Assembly: GCF_003480435.1 (NCBI RefSeq)
Contig: NZ_QUJB01000009.1
Coordinates: 1,438 to 65,437 of the forward strand
Direction of reading: 5' to 3'
Source of the DNA: Clostridium sp. AM30-24
Lineage (GTDB): Bacteria > Bacillota > Clostridia > Lachnospirales > Lachnospiraceae
DNA: 64,000 nucleotides
In this document: positions 49,641 through 59,583 of the stretch, piece by piece
Layout: each line of letters opens with the position of its first letter
How positions within the stretch are numbered: position 1 is the stretch's first letter
The notes under the pieces: generated by a model
Told to the model about the DNA's origin: nothing
Seen by the model: the letters and a program-made list of their open reading frames with translations, nothing else
Database searches by the model: none
Made by a program: the position numbers and the translations under genes

Positions 49641-50693
49641 CTAACTTACCCAGAGCCCCGATGCATCCAACGTATATCCGTCGATCACAGTGGACGCTGC
49701 CATCGCTCCGTTCGCGTTCAGGTAATACCACTGTCCCGGTGCTGTCTGACGCCAGCCTGTTGCCATCGCGCCGTCGGCATCCATGTAGTACCAGACACCG
49801 CCGATCTGCTTCCAGCCGGTTACCATCTTTCCATCATTTCCAAGGTAATACCATTTATTATTTACCATTCTCCAGCCTGTTACCATATATCCGTTCTCGT
49901 CGAAATAATACCAGGTTCCGAGGATCCGGTACCACTGGGAGGTCACGATCTGGTCATTCTCGTCCACATACTTCTTTCCGTCCGCGTAATTCTTCCAGCT
50001 GCCCTCCGTGTCACCCAGGTCATCCAGGTAGCGGTCGGAGGAGACGATATACTCGCTGTTCTTGCGGTACTTCGCATCGTTCGTTGTCTTTCCCACCGCG
50101 CGGATCTCGTAATAGTAGTTTCCCTCTCTTCCCATATACTCGGAGAGGTCCTTGCTGGTTCCCGTCGCATCGATGGTCCGGAGATAATAGTCATCCCGGT
50201 ACAGGCGGATCTGATATCCCGTCGCATAATCGACTTTCTTCCAGACTGCTTTCATATGGTTCGAAGCGCTCCAGCCGGCTTCATCCGGGGACTCCAGCCA
50301 TACCACCGGGTAATAAGTGACTGTGACCTTCAGGTCATCATCCACTTTCACTGCCTTACTCAACGTCGCACCGGAGATCTGGCAGGACTTTGAACCGTAG
50401 CTGGAGGAGAACTCTCTTCCGCTGGAGGAAAGAATCAGCGTTGCCGTCACTTTCATTCCAGGATTCCATTTTTCTACATCCTTGTTCCACTCCACGGATG
50501 TGATCTCGATCCCGTAGCTGCTGCAGCTGATCTCCGGCTCCTCGATCACTCCGGGATCTTCATACTTGTCTTTAAAGGTGATCCTTATAGAATTCACCGT
50601 CGGCGCAGCCAGTGCAGGAAGAACCATCCATATCGTCATCACGATCAGAATTCCTGCTGCCGCAAGCCATTTTCCAAAAGTTTTCTGTCTCAT
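49641..50693 (-). CDS. Cell-wall-binding repeat protein 1
   Basis: Secreted protein of 350 residues. A signal peptide (MRQKTFGKWLAAAGILIVMTIWMVLPALAA) is followed by an N-terminal beta domain and an Ig/fibronectin-like region (AVWKKVDYATGYQIRLYRDD). The C-terminal 120 residues have at least four choline-binding-type repeats (WYYFDENGYMVTGW, WYYLGNDGKMVTGW, WYYMDADGAMATGW, WYYLNANGAMA). These attach the protein to the wall. A paralog lies just upstream, separated by 88 bp. Start 50693 has AAAGGAG. No enzymatic motif is visible. Confidence 0.9.
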   Translation of the reverse strand: MRQKTFGKWLAAAGILIVMTIWMVLPALAAPTVNSIRITFKDKYEDPGVIEEPEISCSSYGIEITSVEWNKDVEKWNPGMKVTATLILSSSGREFSSSYGSKSCQISGATLSKAVKVDDDLKVTVTYYPVVWLESPDEAGWSASNHMKAVWKKVDYATGYQIRLYRDDYYLRTIDATGTSKDLSEYMGREGNYYYEIRAVGKTTNDAKYRKNSEYIVSSDRYLDDLGDTEGSWKNYADGKKYVDENDQIVTSQWYRILGTWYYFDENGYMVTGWRMVNNKWYYLGNDGKMVTGWKQIGGVWYYMDADGAMATGWRQTAPGQWYYLNANGAMAASTVIDGYTLDASGLWVS

Positions 50694-50781
50694 AAGGTGC
50701 TCCTTTCCTGTATTTTCAGTCTGCTGGAAAATATTCCGACGATTTTCACCGCATAACCGCATGCCCCGCAGGTTCAGATCT

Positions 50782-52053
50782 TTACTGCGGTTTTCTCCAG
50801 ATACCGTCCTGATCTAAATAGAAGGTATCGATCACTTCATTGACCGCCTTATGTCCATCCGGATACAGGTAGTAGATCTGTCCGTCGATGTTCTGCCATC
50901 CTGTGAGCATTCCGCCGTCGCCGCCGAGGTAATAAGCCTTATCACCCAGCGTGATCCAGCCGGTCACCATAGCTCCGCTCTCGGAGAGATAATACCAGGT
51001 ATTGTTGTAGAGAAGCCAACCCGTCTGCATCTTTCCGTCACCGTTCATGTAGTAATAAACGCCGTTCTTCATCTGCCAGCCGGTGAGCATCATTCCGTTT
51101 GCGTCAAATAAGTACCAGATATTTCCGATAAATCCCCAGCCGTTCTTTAAATAAGTTCCGTCCGGGTAACGATAATACCAGCGGTTTCCGTCGAGGATCC
51201 AGCCAACCGAATTCACATTTGACGGGGCCTGCTGGGAATTTCCGGAATTATTTGTGCTGCTGTTGTTGCCGCTTGACGGCTTTTTCTTTGCTGCTCTCGC
51301 CGCGTCATCCTCATCGATATAGACCTCATCGGATATGGTCCAGTCGCTCTTTGACGCGTACTTGGATACCTCATCGTTTGACGGGAGCGCGCGCACCTTA
51401 AAGGTGTAGGTTCCCTTGGAGCTCATATACGGAAAGAGATCACAGCTGCTGGTGTGGATCTCGCCGCTCTTGTAGACGTTCTTGCTGCCGCGGTAGAGGT
51501 ACACCTCGTAGGACGCGTCCTCAACGGCCTCCCACTTCGCGAGTCCGAGATCGGAGCTTCCGGACTTTGTGGTCTGCCAGTATGCCTCGCCCGGCGCGTC
51601 AAGATCGCCCTTTGCCGGTTTTGTCTTTACGGTAACCACCAGACGGTCGGAAGATGTTCTCGAAGCGCTGACAAAAGTTCCGTTCTTTACCTTTACCTTT
51701 GAGGAAGTGTAGGAGCTGCTGCTGAACCTATAGTTATTTAAAGTCTTTAAAGTAACTTTCATGGTATAGGTTCCGCCGATCTTCACGTCGTTCTTTGTGG
51801 AAGACCACTTTGCGGATACGATATCATATTTATCGTTGTTCGGGATTGATACCTCGCAGTTATCAGAATTGTATCCCACATCGAGATCCGGCAGGGATTC
51901 CCCCACCGTCGGTGTCACATCCAGTGTGATGCTGACACTGTTCACATAACTGGTCGCCGCAAACGCTGTCTGCACCCCGGATACCGCAAACACGACCGCC
52001 ATGACCCATGCGGCCATCCATGTACTTATTTTTTTCCATTTTCTTTCTGCCAT
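50782..52053 (-). CDS. Cell-wall-binding repeat protein 2
   Basis: Secreted protein of 423 residues, paralogous to the previous one. It has a signal peptide (residues 1-33), a similar beta-rich N-terminal domain, a fibronectin-like region (AKWEAVEDASYEVYLYRG), an Asn/Ser-rich linker (SSGNNSSTNNSGNSQQ) and a C-terminal set of five or more wall-binding repeats (WYYLSESGAMVTGW, YYYMNGDGKMQTGW and others). The ATG at 52053 has GGGGAGG. Both likely sit on the cell surface; function unknown. Confidence 0.9.
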   Translation of the reverse strand: MAERKWKKISTWMAAWVMAVVFAVSGVQTAFAATSYVNSVSITLDVTPTVGESLPDLDVGYNSDNCEVSIPNNDKYDIVSAKWSSTKNDVKIGGTYTMKVTLKTLNNYRFSSSSYTSSKVKVKNGTFVSASRTSSDRLVVTVKTKPAKGDLDAPGEAYWQTTKSGSSDLGLAKWEAVEDASYEVYLYRGSKNVYKSGEIHTSSCDLFPYMSSKGTYTFKVRALPSNDEVSKYASKSDWTISDEVYIDEDDAARAAKKKPSSGNNSSTNNSGNSQQAPSNVNSVGWILDGNRWYYRYPDGTYLKNGWGFIGNIWYLFDANGMMLTGWQMKNGVYYYMNGDGKMQTGWLLYNNTWYYLSESGAMVTGWITLGDKAYYLGGDGGMLTGWQNIDGQIYYLYPDGHKAVNEVIDTFYLDQDGIWRKPQ

Positions 52054-52239
52054 AGAATTGCCTCCCCTCAAGTATCTTTCTTTAACTATATTATAAGGTT
52101 GGACAATATCTCCCGTCAACTTACGATATTCTGTCTTTTATCGGCAAATCCGTGGCAGTTTGAGGCTTAGAATCTGCATTTTCCTATTATTCTTCCATTT
52201 TCCATATTTACCGTTGATCCTGTCATTTTCTGCGTAGTT

Positions 52240-53424
52240 TTAGTCTGTCCTCAGTGCGTCGATCGGATTCAGCTTCGCCGCCCGGCTCGCCGGCATGTAA
52301 CCAAAGATCAGTCCGATGGCAACAGAAACGCTAAACGAGATCACAACTGCTGTCATGGTTGGCGGCGCGTCGATTCCCATGATGGCGCCGATTCCTGTAC
52401 TTGCTAAGGCACCGATCATGATCCCGATAATTCCGCCGATGGAGCTTGTGACCAGCGCCTCAATGACGAACTGCTGCATGATCACGCTTTTCTTTGCGCC
52501 GAGGGCCTTTCTGATACCGATCTCCCTGGTTCTCTCTGTCACGGAGACCAGCATGATGTTCATGACACCGACGCCTGCAACTAAAAGAGAGATCCCGGCG
52601 ATACCACCTAACATCATGCTCATCATGGCAATCTGCTCGTTCAGGGAATCGAGAAGGGAGCTCATAGCTGTCACCGTGTAGAGGTTTTCGCTCTTCATCT
52701 TTTCATAGAGAAAATTTTCAAGCTCTGTCGTGCATGTTTCCGTGTCGTTGATGTCCCGCGATGTGAAGATATAGTTGTTGATCACAGCGTTTCTCGCCAT
52801 CTTCACAGCTCTGGAATACGGGATCCACACAAAGTCATCCGTACACCCGTCGTCAAACTCAGAGCTGCTCTCCGTCTGACGTTCCACAACGCCTACGATG
52901 GTGTAGCTGTCACCGTTTAACTTGACCATCTCGCCCACGGCGTTCTGGGAGCCGCCGTAGAGTTCCTCCGCCACATAAGCGCCGATGACCGCGACTTTTC
53001 GTCTCGCCTCCATGTCGGAGTACTGGAGATTTCTGCCGTACTCGATCTCGTAGTCCTTGATTGCGAGATAATCCTCACTGTAGCCGCCGACACTGGTGGA
53101 ATCCATGGTGTCAGAATCATGTTTTACCGTGACGCTGACGGACACGTTCGGGGACATGTTCTCGTAGAGGTCTGAATGTTCCTCGTAGAACTCATAAAAT
53201 TCGTTCACTTCAATACTTCTGGATGCCACCGCCTTGTACTGGACCGTAATCTGATTGACACCCATGGAAGAAAAGCTCTCCACCATGTAGGACATATAGC
53301 CGTTGACGATACTGACCAGAATGATCACCGACGCGACACCAATGATGATTCCAAGCATCGTGAGAAAGGATCTCATTTTGTTGCCCCAGATACTTTTTAA
53401 CGCCATTTTAAATGATTGCAGCAT
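52240..53424 (-). CDS. MacB-type ABC transporter permease
   Basis: The 394-residue protein has one N-terminal helix, a large extracellular MacB-PCD domain (about 45-260), and three C-terminal helices with an FtsX core (VAGVGVMNIMLVSVTERTREIGIRKALGAKKSVIMQQFVIEA). It works with the ATPase encoded upstream (17-bp overlap) and the membrane-fusion protein, exporting peptides or drugs. Located between wall proteins and the adaptor, so it may export an envelope component. Confidence 0.95.
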   Translation of the reverse strand: MLQSFKMALKSIWGNKMRSFLTMLGIIIGVASVIILVSIVNGYMSYMVESFSSMGVNQITVQYKAVASRSIEVNEFYEFYEEHSDLYENMSPNVSVSVTVKHDSDTMDSTSVGGYSEDYLAIKDYEIEYGRNLQYSDMEARRKVAVIGAYVAEELYGGSQNAVGEMVKLNGDSYTIVGVVERQTESSSEFDDGCTDDFVWIPYSRAVKMARNAVINNYIFTSRDINDTETCTTELENFLYEKMKSENLYTVTAMSSLLDSLNEQIAMMSMMLGGIAGISLLVAGVGVMNIMLVSVTERTREIGIRKALGAKKSVIMQQFVIEALVTSSIGGIIGIMIGALASTGIGAIMGIDAPPTMTAVVISFSVSVAIGLIFGYMPASRAAKLNPIDALRTD

Positions 53425-54208
53425 ACTTTTTCACATCCCCGTCGAAATTGATCTTTCCGTCATGGATCCGCACCACCCGCTTCGCCTCCAGGGCGATGGA
53501 GCTGTCGTGGGTGATCATGACGATCGTGTTTCCTTCTTCATTGAGTTTCTTTAAAAAATCAAGCACCTCCCGGCCTGTCCTGGAGTCCAGGGCACCCGTG
53601 GGCTCATCCGCCAGGATTAAGGACGGATCTCCTGCGAGAGCCCGCGCGATGGAGACTCGCTGCTGCTGGCCGCCGGAGAGCTGGTTCGGAAGATTCTTCC
53701 ATTTTTCTTCAAGCCCGACCCTTTTCAGGGAATTCATAGCCCGCTCCCGCCGTTCTTTCTTGTCGTAACCGGCGTAAAGGAGCGGGAGTTCCACGTTCTC
53801 TAAGAGATTTAACTTTGGAAGCAGGTTGTACTGCTGGAAGATAAAGCCGATCATGCGGTTTCTGATCTCCGCCAGCTCGTTGTCGGACATATCCGCCACG
53901 TCCTCGCCTCCGAGGAAATATTCGCCCTCCGTCGGGACATCCAGAGCTCCGATGATGTTCATCAGGGTTGATTTTCCGCTTCCAGATTTGCCGACGATGG
54001 CGACGAACTCGCCTTTGTTGATGGAAAGGCTGATGCCGTCGTTGGCGTGGACTTCCTCGTCACCCATGTAGTAGATCTTGTAGATATTGCGCAGTTCTAT
54101 CAGAGGTTCCTGCTTTTCCAACTTCTCATGAACTTTTGAAACTGCCTCTTCCTGTTTCATCGGCTCTTCTGCGGTATCTATTTGTATTGAGAATTCAGTC
54201 TTTTCCAT
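53408..54208 (-). CDS. MacB-type ABC transporter ATPase
   Basis: The 266-residue ATPase has Walker A GKSGSGKST, Q-loop, signature LSGGQQQRVSIARAL, Walker B LILADEPTGALD and H-loop MITHDSS. About 35 extra residues precede the core and may be a flexible N-terminus. RBS GGAG at 54208. It overlaps the permease gene at its 3' end and follows the adaptor by 19 bp. Confidence 0.95.
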   Translation of the reverse strand: MEKTEFSIQIDTAEEPMKQEEAVSKVHEKLEKQEPLIELRNIYKIYYMGDEEVHANDGISLSINKGEFVAIVGKSGSGKSTLMNIIGALDVPTEGEYFLGGEDVADMSDNELAEIRNRMIGFIFQQYNLLPKLNLLENVELPLLYAGYDKKERRERAMNSLKRVGLEEKWKNLPNQLSGGQQQRVSIARALAGDPSLILADEPTGALDSRTGREVLDFLKKLNEEGNTIVMITHDSSIALEAKRVVRIHDGKINFDGDVKKYAAII

Positions 54209-54227
54209 ACAATTTATCTCCTATACA

Positions 54228-55994
54228 CTACTGGGATCTTCGTCCGCTGCCACCGTTGCTGCCGCCAGGACCGCCGTTTCCGCCAAGACCGCCCGGTGCA
54301 CCTCCGCCCATATCACCGCCAGGACCGCCCATGCCGCCCATCTGCATCTGATTGGTCTGCGTCGAGCTTCCGGAATCGGAGGAAATGTAGACCTCGTCCC
54401 CCTCAGAGAGGCCGGAAAGGATCTCCACATAATCGTCGTTGATGATTCCAGTTGTCACCTGGACCGCCTCGAAGCCGTCCGGGACGTTGCTGCTGCCGGA
54501 TTTTCCGGAGCCAGAACTCTTCTTCACATACACTCTGTTTCCACGCATCAGCGCGCTGGCCGGGATCACCAGAGCATTCTCAGAACTGTCGAGAATGATC
54601 TTCGCATCCACGTTCATGCCAGGAAGAAGACTTCCCGTATCGTCCAGAGTCACTGTCACCGGATAGTTTGTGACACCGTTGGAGTAGCTGCTCTGCAGAC
54701 TCACATTTGTGACGGTTCCTGTGAATGTCTCACCTTCCACCGCATCCGCCGTGATCTCCACAGACTGGCCGACCTTGACGCTTGAGACATCGAGTTCATC
54801 CACAGACATCTCCAGTGTCATGGTGGACAGATCGTAGATCACCGCCATTGTGGTCGTTCCGCTGGAGCTCTTGGATATCTTATCCCCAACCTTCACGTTT
54901 TTCGTGATCACTGTCCCCGAGATCGGCGCTGTGATCGTATAGTCATCCACACTGTCCTGAGTGTTGCTCAGCTTGTTCTCCGCGTTTTCCAGGTTGTCAT
55001 CTGCGCTCTCCACTGCATCCTTGAATTCCTTTAAATACTCTTCCGCCGTCTTTGTGGTCACCTGGAACAGCTCGGAGTTTTTCTCCACATAAGAACCTTC
55101 ATGAATCAGAAGGTTCTCGATCTCAAGGCTCTTGTTTCCGGAGATTTCCACGCTCAGGGTCGTCTCCGTCTTCGCGGTGAATGTTCCCTCGGCGCTGCAG
55201 ACAAATCCATCGACTTTTACGGATGCCGCCGTATCTGTCGTAAGTCCGCCAGGATTGGATACCTCAACGGTCACGTTCTTCACGAGGCGTCCGCCGGAAA
55301 GTGTTTCCTCCATGCTGCTGACAACCGTGACGGTTCCGGAGATCTGCTCGCCGGTGTCCTCCAATATCACTGCCGCCTCATCACCCACGTTGATCTCCGC
55401 CGCCTCGCCTGAGAGGAACGGGACTGTGATCTTCATGACGGAATCATCATAGAGATCCGCGATCTTCGTTCCGTTGTTTACCTTATCGCCCTCTTTGATG
55501 TAGAGAGTCCTGATATATCCGGATGCTGTGGAGCGGTATGTATTTCCTGCAAGTCTTGCTGTCTCCTCAGTGTAATCAGACTGTGCCGTCTGGGCGCTCT
55601 CCTTCGCTCTCTGAAGGCTGGTCTGAGCAGAGCTCAGATCAGAGTCCATGGAAGACGCGTCGATCCGGTAGAGGATCTGGCCTTTTTCCACCACATCGCC
55701 CTCCTCAAAGTTTGCCTCGATGACCTCGCCTTCCACCAGTGATGTCACCTCGTAGGTGTCCTTCGGAGACAGGGCGCTTGACGCCGTAAGTTCTGAACTG
55801 ATGTCCATCCGCTTCACTGTCGCCGTTGACACAGACTGGTCGCCCTGACTTTTCTGGCTCGAGGTCTTTTTCTTATAGAGGAAAAATCCACCAAGCAGCA
55901 CTGCCAGAACCACTATAAGCACGATCACTACTTTTCTGCTTTTCCCTTTCCGTTTTTTCCGTTTCTTCTCTACAGCCACCTTTTCGTTCTCCAT
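54228..55994 (-). CDS. HlyD/MacA-type periplasmic-adaptor-like protein
   Basis: The 588-residue protein has a membrane helix near the N-terminus (KVVIVLIVVLAVLLGGFFLY, about 22-41), two lipoyl-like halves and a long coiled-coil region (ARLAGN..., ESADDNLENAENKLSNTQDSV), then beta-barrel domains (VDELDVSSVKVGQSVEIT, LLPGMNVDAKIIL). The end is Gly-rich (MGGMGGPGGDMGGG), probably a flexible tail. In Gram-positive cells such adaptors link the ABC pump to the wall space. First gene of the adaptor-ATPase-permease operon. Confidence 0.92.
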   Translation of the reverse strand: MENEKVAVEKKRKKRKGKSRKVVIVLIVVLAVLLGGFFLYKKKTSSQKSQGDQSVSTATVKRMDISSELTASSALSPKDTYEVTSLVEGEVIEANFEEGDVVEKGQILYRIDASSMDSDLSSAQTSLQRAKESAQTAQSDYTEETARLAGNTYRSTASGYIRTLYIKEGDKVNNGTKIADLYDDSVMKITVPFLSGEAAEINVGDEAAVILEDTGEQISGTVTVVSSMEETLSGGRLVKNVTVEVSNPGGLTTDTAASVKVDGFVCSAEGTFTAKTETTLSVEISGNKSLEIENLLIHEGSYVEKNSELFQVTTKTAEEYLKEFKDAVESADDNLENAENKLSNTQDSVDDYTITAPISGTVITKNVKVGDKISKSSSGTTTMAVIYDLSTMTLEMSVDELDVSSVKVGQSVEITADAVEGETFTGTVTNVSLQSSYSNGVTNYPVTVTLDDTGSLLPGMNVDAKIILDSSENALVIPASALMRGNRVYVKKSSGSGKSGSSNVPDGFEAVQVTTGIINDDYVEILSGLSEGDEVYISSDSGSSTQTNQMQMGGMGGPGGDMGGGAPGGLGGNGGPGGSNGGSGRRSQ

Positions 55995-56081
55995 ACTCGT
56001 TCCTTTCCTGTCTATTGAAATCTACTGGTATTTCCACTGCGGTATCTCAATTTTATGTATTGTATGTATATTCGTAACTAA

Positions 56082-57176
56082 TCAATAATCTCCAACAACA
56101 TCTACAACCGTATATGTCGCATTCTCATCGCTTCCACTCTTCTCCCACACGATTGCGATCTTGTCATCCACCTCAAACTCTCCATATACAGAGAACAGGT
56201 ACTGGAGCTCCGATCCGCTGATCTGGAACTCATCGCCCTCACCGCCGTTGTCCTGGTAATCGGTGTTTAAGACTACCTTTACCGGGGTAAATGGGTCGCT
56301 GGAATCGTAGTAGATCGCCTTGATACGTCCTTCTGTGGCACCTTTGTTCTCGCCACCGTTGGAATAGGCGAAGATCATCTTTGTCTCCTCATGGTAGTAG
56401 ATCACGGTGGCGTAATCATTGATCTCACTCTCGTCAGATGCCTCGCCGTTTAGGAACATGGTGGCATCTTTCAGGGAGAATGGAACAAGACTCTTCAGGT
56501 TCCGGCTGTCGTTGTCCAGGATCTTCGGTCCCTTTAAGCTATTGTCCAGAATCGAGGAGGTGTTGATCTCGCCGTCAGAATTGTAGGTCAGATCAAAGAC
56601 CTTGCTGCCGTACTGATTTCCTTCCTTCGTTTTTGCTTTCATCAGGTTGTAAAAAAGGTTGATACAGTCCTCCCTTGTGAGGATCTCATCGAGATCACGG
56701 TAAATATCGGAATCCAGAGACAGGGACTTGAACTTTGCGAGGCGGCTCTCCTGTAAACTTCCAGAGAAGTCCTCGTTTGTATATCCTAAGACTGCCAAGA
56801 CTGCCTTGATAGCATCCCGCATCGTGACTCCCTCATCCGGCTTAAAGTTTCCACCAAGATATCCGGACATCCAGGAGTTCATCGCCGACGTCCGAATTGC
56901 CGCGGAATACTGGGATTTTGAGGAGACATCCGCAAACACAGATACGGTTCCTGCCACGTTCGCGGTCTCTTTGTAATCCGATGCCTTTACGAGAAACTCC
57001 GCGAACTCACCTCTCGTCACATTTTTCTGGTAGTTGCTCGTCGTCATGATTCCAAGAAGACTCACCGCTTTCTTCCTCATCTCAAATGTGGTGCTGGCCG
57101 CATATGCGTTCACCGTAATTCCTGCACCCACCGCACAGACCGCCAGTCCTGCCGCTATCATCTTTCCTCTTCTCAT
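56082..57176 (-). CDS. S-layer-homology-domain protein
   Basis: Secreted protein of 364 residues. A signal (KMIAAGLAVCAVGAGITVNAYA) is followed by SLH-type domains (about 25-200: LLGIMTTSNYQKNVTRGEFAEFLVKAS, AIRTSAMNSWMSGYLGGNFKPDEGVTMRDAIKAVLAVLGY, and ILTREDCINLFYNLM). The C-terminal half is a beta-rich region with no recognised family. SLH domains anchor proteins to wall polymers. Start at 57176 (MRRGKM) fits AAAGGAG spacing. It precedes the adaptor gene by about 90 bp on the same strand. Confidence 0.88.
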   Translation of the reverse strand: MRRGKMIAAGLAVCAVGAGITVNAYAASTTFEMRKKAVSLLGIMTTSNYQKNVTRGEFAEFLVKASDYKETANVAGTVSVFADVSSKSQYSAAIRTSAMNSWMSGYLGGNFKPDEGVTMRDAIKAVLAVLGYTNEDFSGSLQESRLAKFKSLSLDSDIYRDLDEILTREDCINLFYNLMKAKTKEGNQYGSKVFDLTYNSDGEINTSSILDNSLKGPKILDNDSRNLKSLVPFSLKDATMFLNGEASDESEINDYATVIYYHEETKMIFAYSNGGENKGATEGRIKAIYYDSSDPFTPVKVVLNTDYQDNGGEGDEFQISGSELQYLFSVYGEFEVDDKIAIVWEKSGSDENATYTVVDVVGDY

Positions 57177-57455
57177 TCCCATTCTCCTTTCATCCACCAT
57201 GACCGCCAGATCTGTCATTCATCGGCAATTCATTCTTATTCCTTGAAATTTAAACTCCAGAAACTGTTCTGTACTCCGGGTACTGTCGATTTCTGTACTT
57301 TTAAAGTACACGTTCCCCGGATTTCTTTCAGTTTTCTTACAGTTTGTCCCATGACAGTAATAACTTTATCAGAAACTTGTGATTCATCTGTGTTTGACCT
57401 GTGTTTAAAATGTGAAGAAAATCACGCAAACAGAGGCATCTCTGCGGCAAAATTG

Positions 57456-57687
57456 TGGCTGCCCGCTCACTCGCAGATCCGCACTGACACCTCTGTTGCC
57501 TGCAAAGTGCGCTGGCCACACGCTCACTCGCAAACTCGCGCTGCGCGCTCTATTGCCTGCGAAGTTTGCTGGCTACCCGCTCACTCGCAAACTCGCGCTT
57601 GCGCGCTCTATTGCCTGCGAAGTGCGCTGGCTACCCGCTCACTCGCAAACTCGCGCTTGCGCGCTCTATTGCCTGCTTCGCAGGCTG
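57456..57687. repeat. Four tandem copies of a 57-58 bp unit
   Basis: Copies start at 57456, 57513, 57570 and 57628. Each begins tggc(t/c)-c-c-gctcactcgca and ends in a ttgcctgc-aag/ttc motif. The last two are nearly identical and the first is more diverged, so the array grew by slippage or unequal crossover. The unit contains internal palindromes (gcgcttgcgcg) and could form stems. Confidence 0.85.
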
Positions 57688-57695
57688 TTTGCTCG

Positions 57696-57759
57696 TTAGT
57701 GGCGCAGGAAAAGCAAATGTCTGCTCCGCAGCCGCTTGCTTTTCCTCTGCGCTCACTAA
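57696..57759. repeat. 64-bp inverted repeat
   Basis: ttagtggcgcaggaaaagcaa (split by a few mismatches) pairs with ttgcttttcctctgcgctcactaa around a GC-rich loop. The hairpin sits between the tandem array and the rplQ terminator. Confidence 0.7.
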
Positions 57760-57762
57760 AAA

Positions 57763-57802
57763 AAGACCGGCAGAATACGCATGATACGTATTCTGCCGGT
57801 CT
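57763..57802 (-). terminator. rplQ terminator
   Basis: A 16-17 bp perfect stem (agaccggcagaatacg with cgtattctgccggtct) is followed on the minus strand by a T-rich run. It ends the large ribosomal cluster transcript. Confidence 0.92.
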
Positions 57803-57827
57803 TCACCGATTTCGTATTAAATTCAAA

Positions 57828-58364
57828 TTAAACGAGCTCGATCAGAACTGCCATAGCACCGTCGCCCTTACGCTGACCGATCTTGATGATTCTTGTGTAA
57901 CCACCGTTACGGGAAGCGTACTTCGGAGCGATCTCGTTGAACAGCTTGTTTGTAAGATCAACTTTCTTTGTGTTTTTCTTCTTACCAGCTGCTGCTGTCG
58001 GAACCTCTGTTACGTCATAAAGAGCTTTTACCATCTGTCTTCTTGCATGAAGTCTGGACGGCATGTCCTTCTTGATTTCCTTCTCAACTTCGTCGTATAC
58101 AGTAACTTTCTTACCGTCAACAACTTCTTTTACTCTCTTGCCGTCAGCGTCCTTGCGGGCAACCTTAGCTGTAACTTTAACAGTCTCGAAGTTATCTTTC
58201 TCTTTTACTGCAAGAGCGATCAGGCTCTCAACGATCTTTCTTACTTCTTTAGCTCTAGCCTCAGTTGTAACGATCTTTCCATGATATAAAAGGTTTGTAG
58301 CCTGGATTCTAAGTAATGCTTTTCTCTGACTGGAAGTTCTTCCGAGTTTTCTATAACCTGCCAT
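57828..58364 (-). CDS. rplQ: Ribosomal protein L17
   Basis: L17 of 178 residues with the conserved start [31 protein letters not shown] and end [30 protein letters not shown]. It is about 50 residues longer than the E. coli protein because of a lysine-rich insert in the middle ([27 protein letters not shown]), as seen in Lachnospiraceae. Last gene of the cluster. Confidence 0.97.
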   Translation of the reverse strand: MAGYRKLGRTSSQRKALLRIQATNLLYHGKIVTTEARAKEVRKIVESLIALAVKEKDNFETVKVTAKVARKDADGKRVKEVVDGKKVTVYDEVEKEIKKDMPSRLHARRQMVKALYDVTEVPTAAAGKKKNTKKVDLTNKLFNEIAPKYASRNGGYTRIIKIGQRKGDGAMAVLIELV

Positions 58365-58508
58365 GATTTAATTTCCTCCATTTGTGGAACAGCCGCCCAC
58401 GCTTCTTTGGACTTACTGGACCGCCGCCTTTTTTTCCATAATGAGTCGCTCTACGCCCTTCTGCGCCCTTCGGACTTACCTTCCGGGTGAATGTATCACA
58501 ACCAAAAT

Positions 58509-59471
58509 TTACTGTTCGTCGCTGGAATTGAGCTGTAAGCCCAGTTCTTTTAACTTTGCAAGTACTTCCTCGAGGGACTTACGACCAAGGTTTCTAACCT
58601 TCATCATATCCTCAGAAGTGCGGCTGCAAAGCTCTTCAACGGTATTGATACCTGCTCTCTTGAGACAGTTGTAGGAACGAACGGATAACTCCAGCTCGTC
58701 GATATTCATCTCAAGAACTTTTTCTTTCTCGTTGTTCTCCTTTTCAACCATAACCTCTGCAGTCTTTGCATTCTCAGAGAGGTCGATGAAGAGATTCAGA
58801 TGCTCGCTTAAAACTTTAGCAGCAAGGCTGACAGCCTCATCCGGATCGAGTGTTCCGTTTGTGTAGATCTCTAATGTGAGCTTATCATAGTCTGTCTGCT
58901 GACCAACACGGGTGTTCTCAACGGACATATTGACACGCTCAACCGGTGTGTAAATGGAATCTACTGCGAGAACTCCGATCGGAAGATCGTCGCTCTTGTT
59001 CTTATCAGCGCTTACGTAGCCACGGCCGTTGGTGATCGTAAGTTCCATATAGAACTTGCTGTCTGCACCGCCGCTTAAGGTTGCGATAACCTGATCCGGG
59101 TTAAGGATCTCGATGTCCGCGTCTGTCTGAATGTCAGAAGCGTGGATCACGCCCTCGCCCTCGAACTCGATGTACGCAGTCTTCGGCTCGTTTGTATCAC
59201 TGTTGTTCTTAATTGCTAAGCTCTTGATGTTCATAATGATCTCAGTTACATCTTCCTTGACGCCGGCGATGGAACTGAACTCATGAAGTACACCATCAAT
59301 TTTCACCTGGCTGACAGCAGAACCCGGTAAAGAAGAAAGCATGATTCTTCTCAGGGAATTTCCCAGAGTTGTGCCGTAACCCCTCTCAAGCGGTTCTACG
59401 ACAAACTTTCCGTATCTTTTATCTTCGGAAATCTCAGCAATCTCAATGTTTGGTTTCTCAAAATCGAACAC
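58509..59471 (-). CDS. rpoA: RNA polymerase alpha subunit
   Basis: Alpha subunit of 320 residues: the N-terminal dimerisation domain ([27 protein letters not shown]) and C-terminal domain ([41 protein letters not shown]). I choose GTG at 59471 after GGAGGGG, which gives the conserved [13 protein letters not shown] start; the longer in-frame ATG is less likely. Standard place between rpsD and rplQ. Confidence 0.97.
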   Translation of the reverse strand: MFDFEKPNIEIAEISEDKRYGKFVVEPLERGYGTTLGNSLRRIMLSSLPGSAVSQVKIDGVLHEFSSIAGVKEDVTEIIMNIKSLAIKNNSDTNEPKTAYIEFEGEGVIHASDIQTDADIEILNPDQVIATLSGGADSKFYMELTITNGRGYVSADKNKSDDLPIGVLAVDSIYTPVERVNMSVENTRVGQQTDYDKLTLEIYTNGTLDPDEAVSLAAKVLSEHLNLFIDLSENAKTAEVMVEKENNEKEKVLEMNIDELELSVRSYNCLKRAGINTVEELCSRTSEDMMKVRNLGRKSLEEVLAKLKELGLQLNSSDEQ

Positions 59472-59583
59472 AAAAAGCCCCTCCTTTTGGGTATGCTTTG
59501 ACAAATGCCACGAAGCGTTCTTTTAGAACACAAAGCATCCGGCCGGAAATGGCCAGATACTTTGTAAAAACCGCTCCGGTGAA

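Larger units (their letters stand above)
57219..57827. other. Non-coding region rich in repeats
   Basis: Between the SLH gene and rplQ. It contains four tandem copies of a 57-58 bp unit, a long inverted repeat and the rplQ terminator. Several open frames run through the repeats on the plus strand, but have no ribosome sites and mirror the repeat. Confidence 0.7.

Noticed and set aside
57456..57687. CRISPR array
   Set aside because: Units are contiguous with no unique spacers, and no cas gene is near.
57243..58289. 348-residue plus-strand frame across the tandem repeat and rplQ
   Set aside because: The protein repeat only reflects the 58-bp DNA repeat, and the second half is antisense to rplQ.
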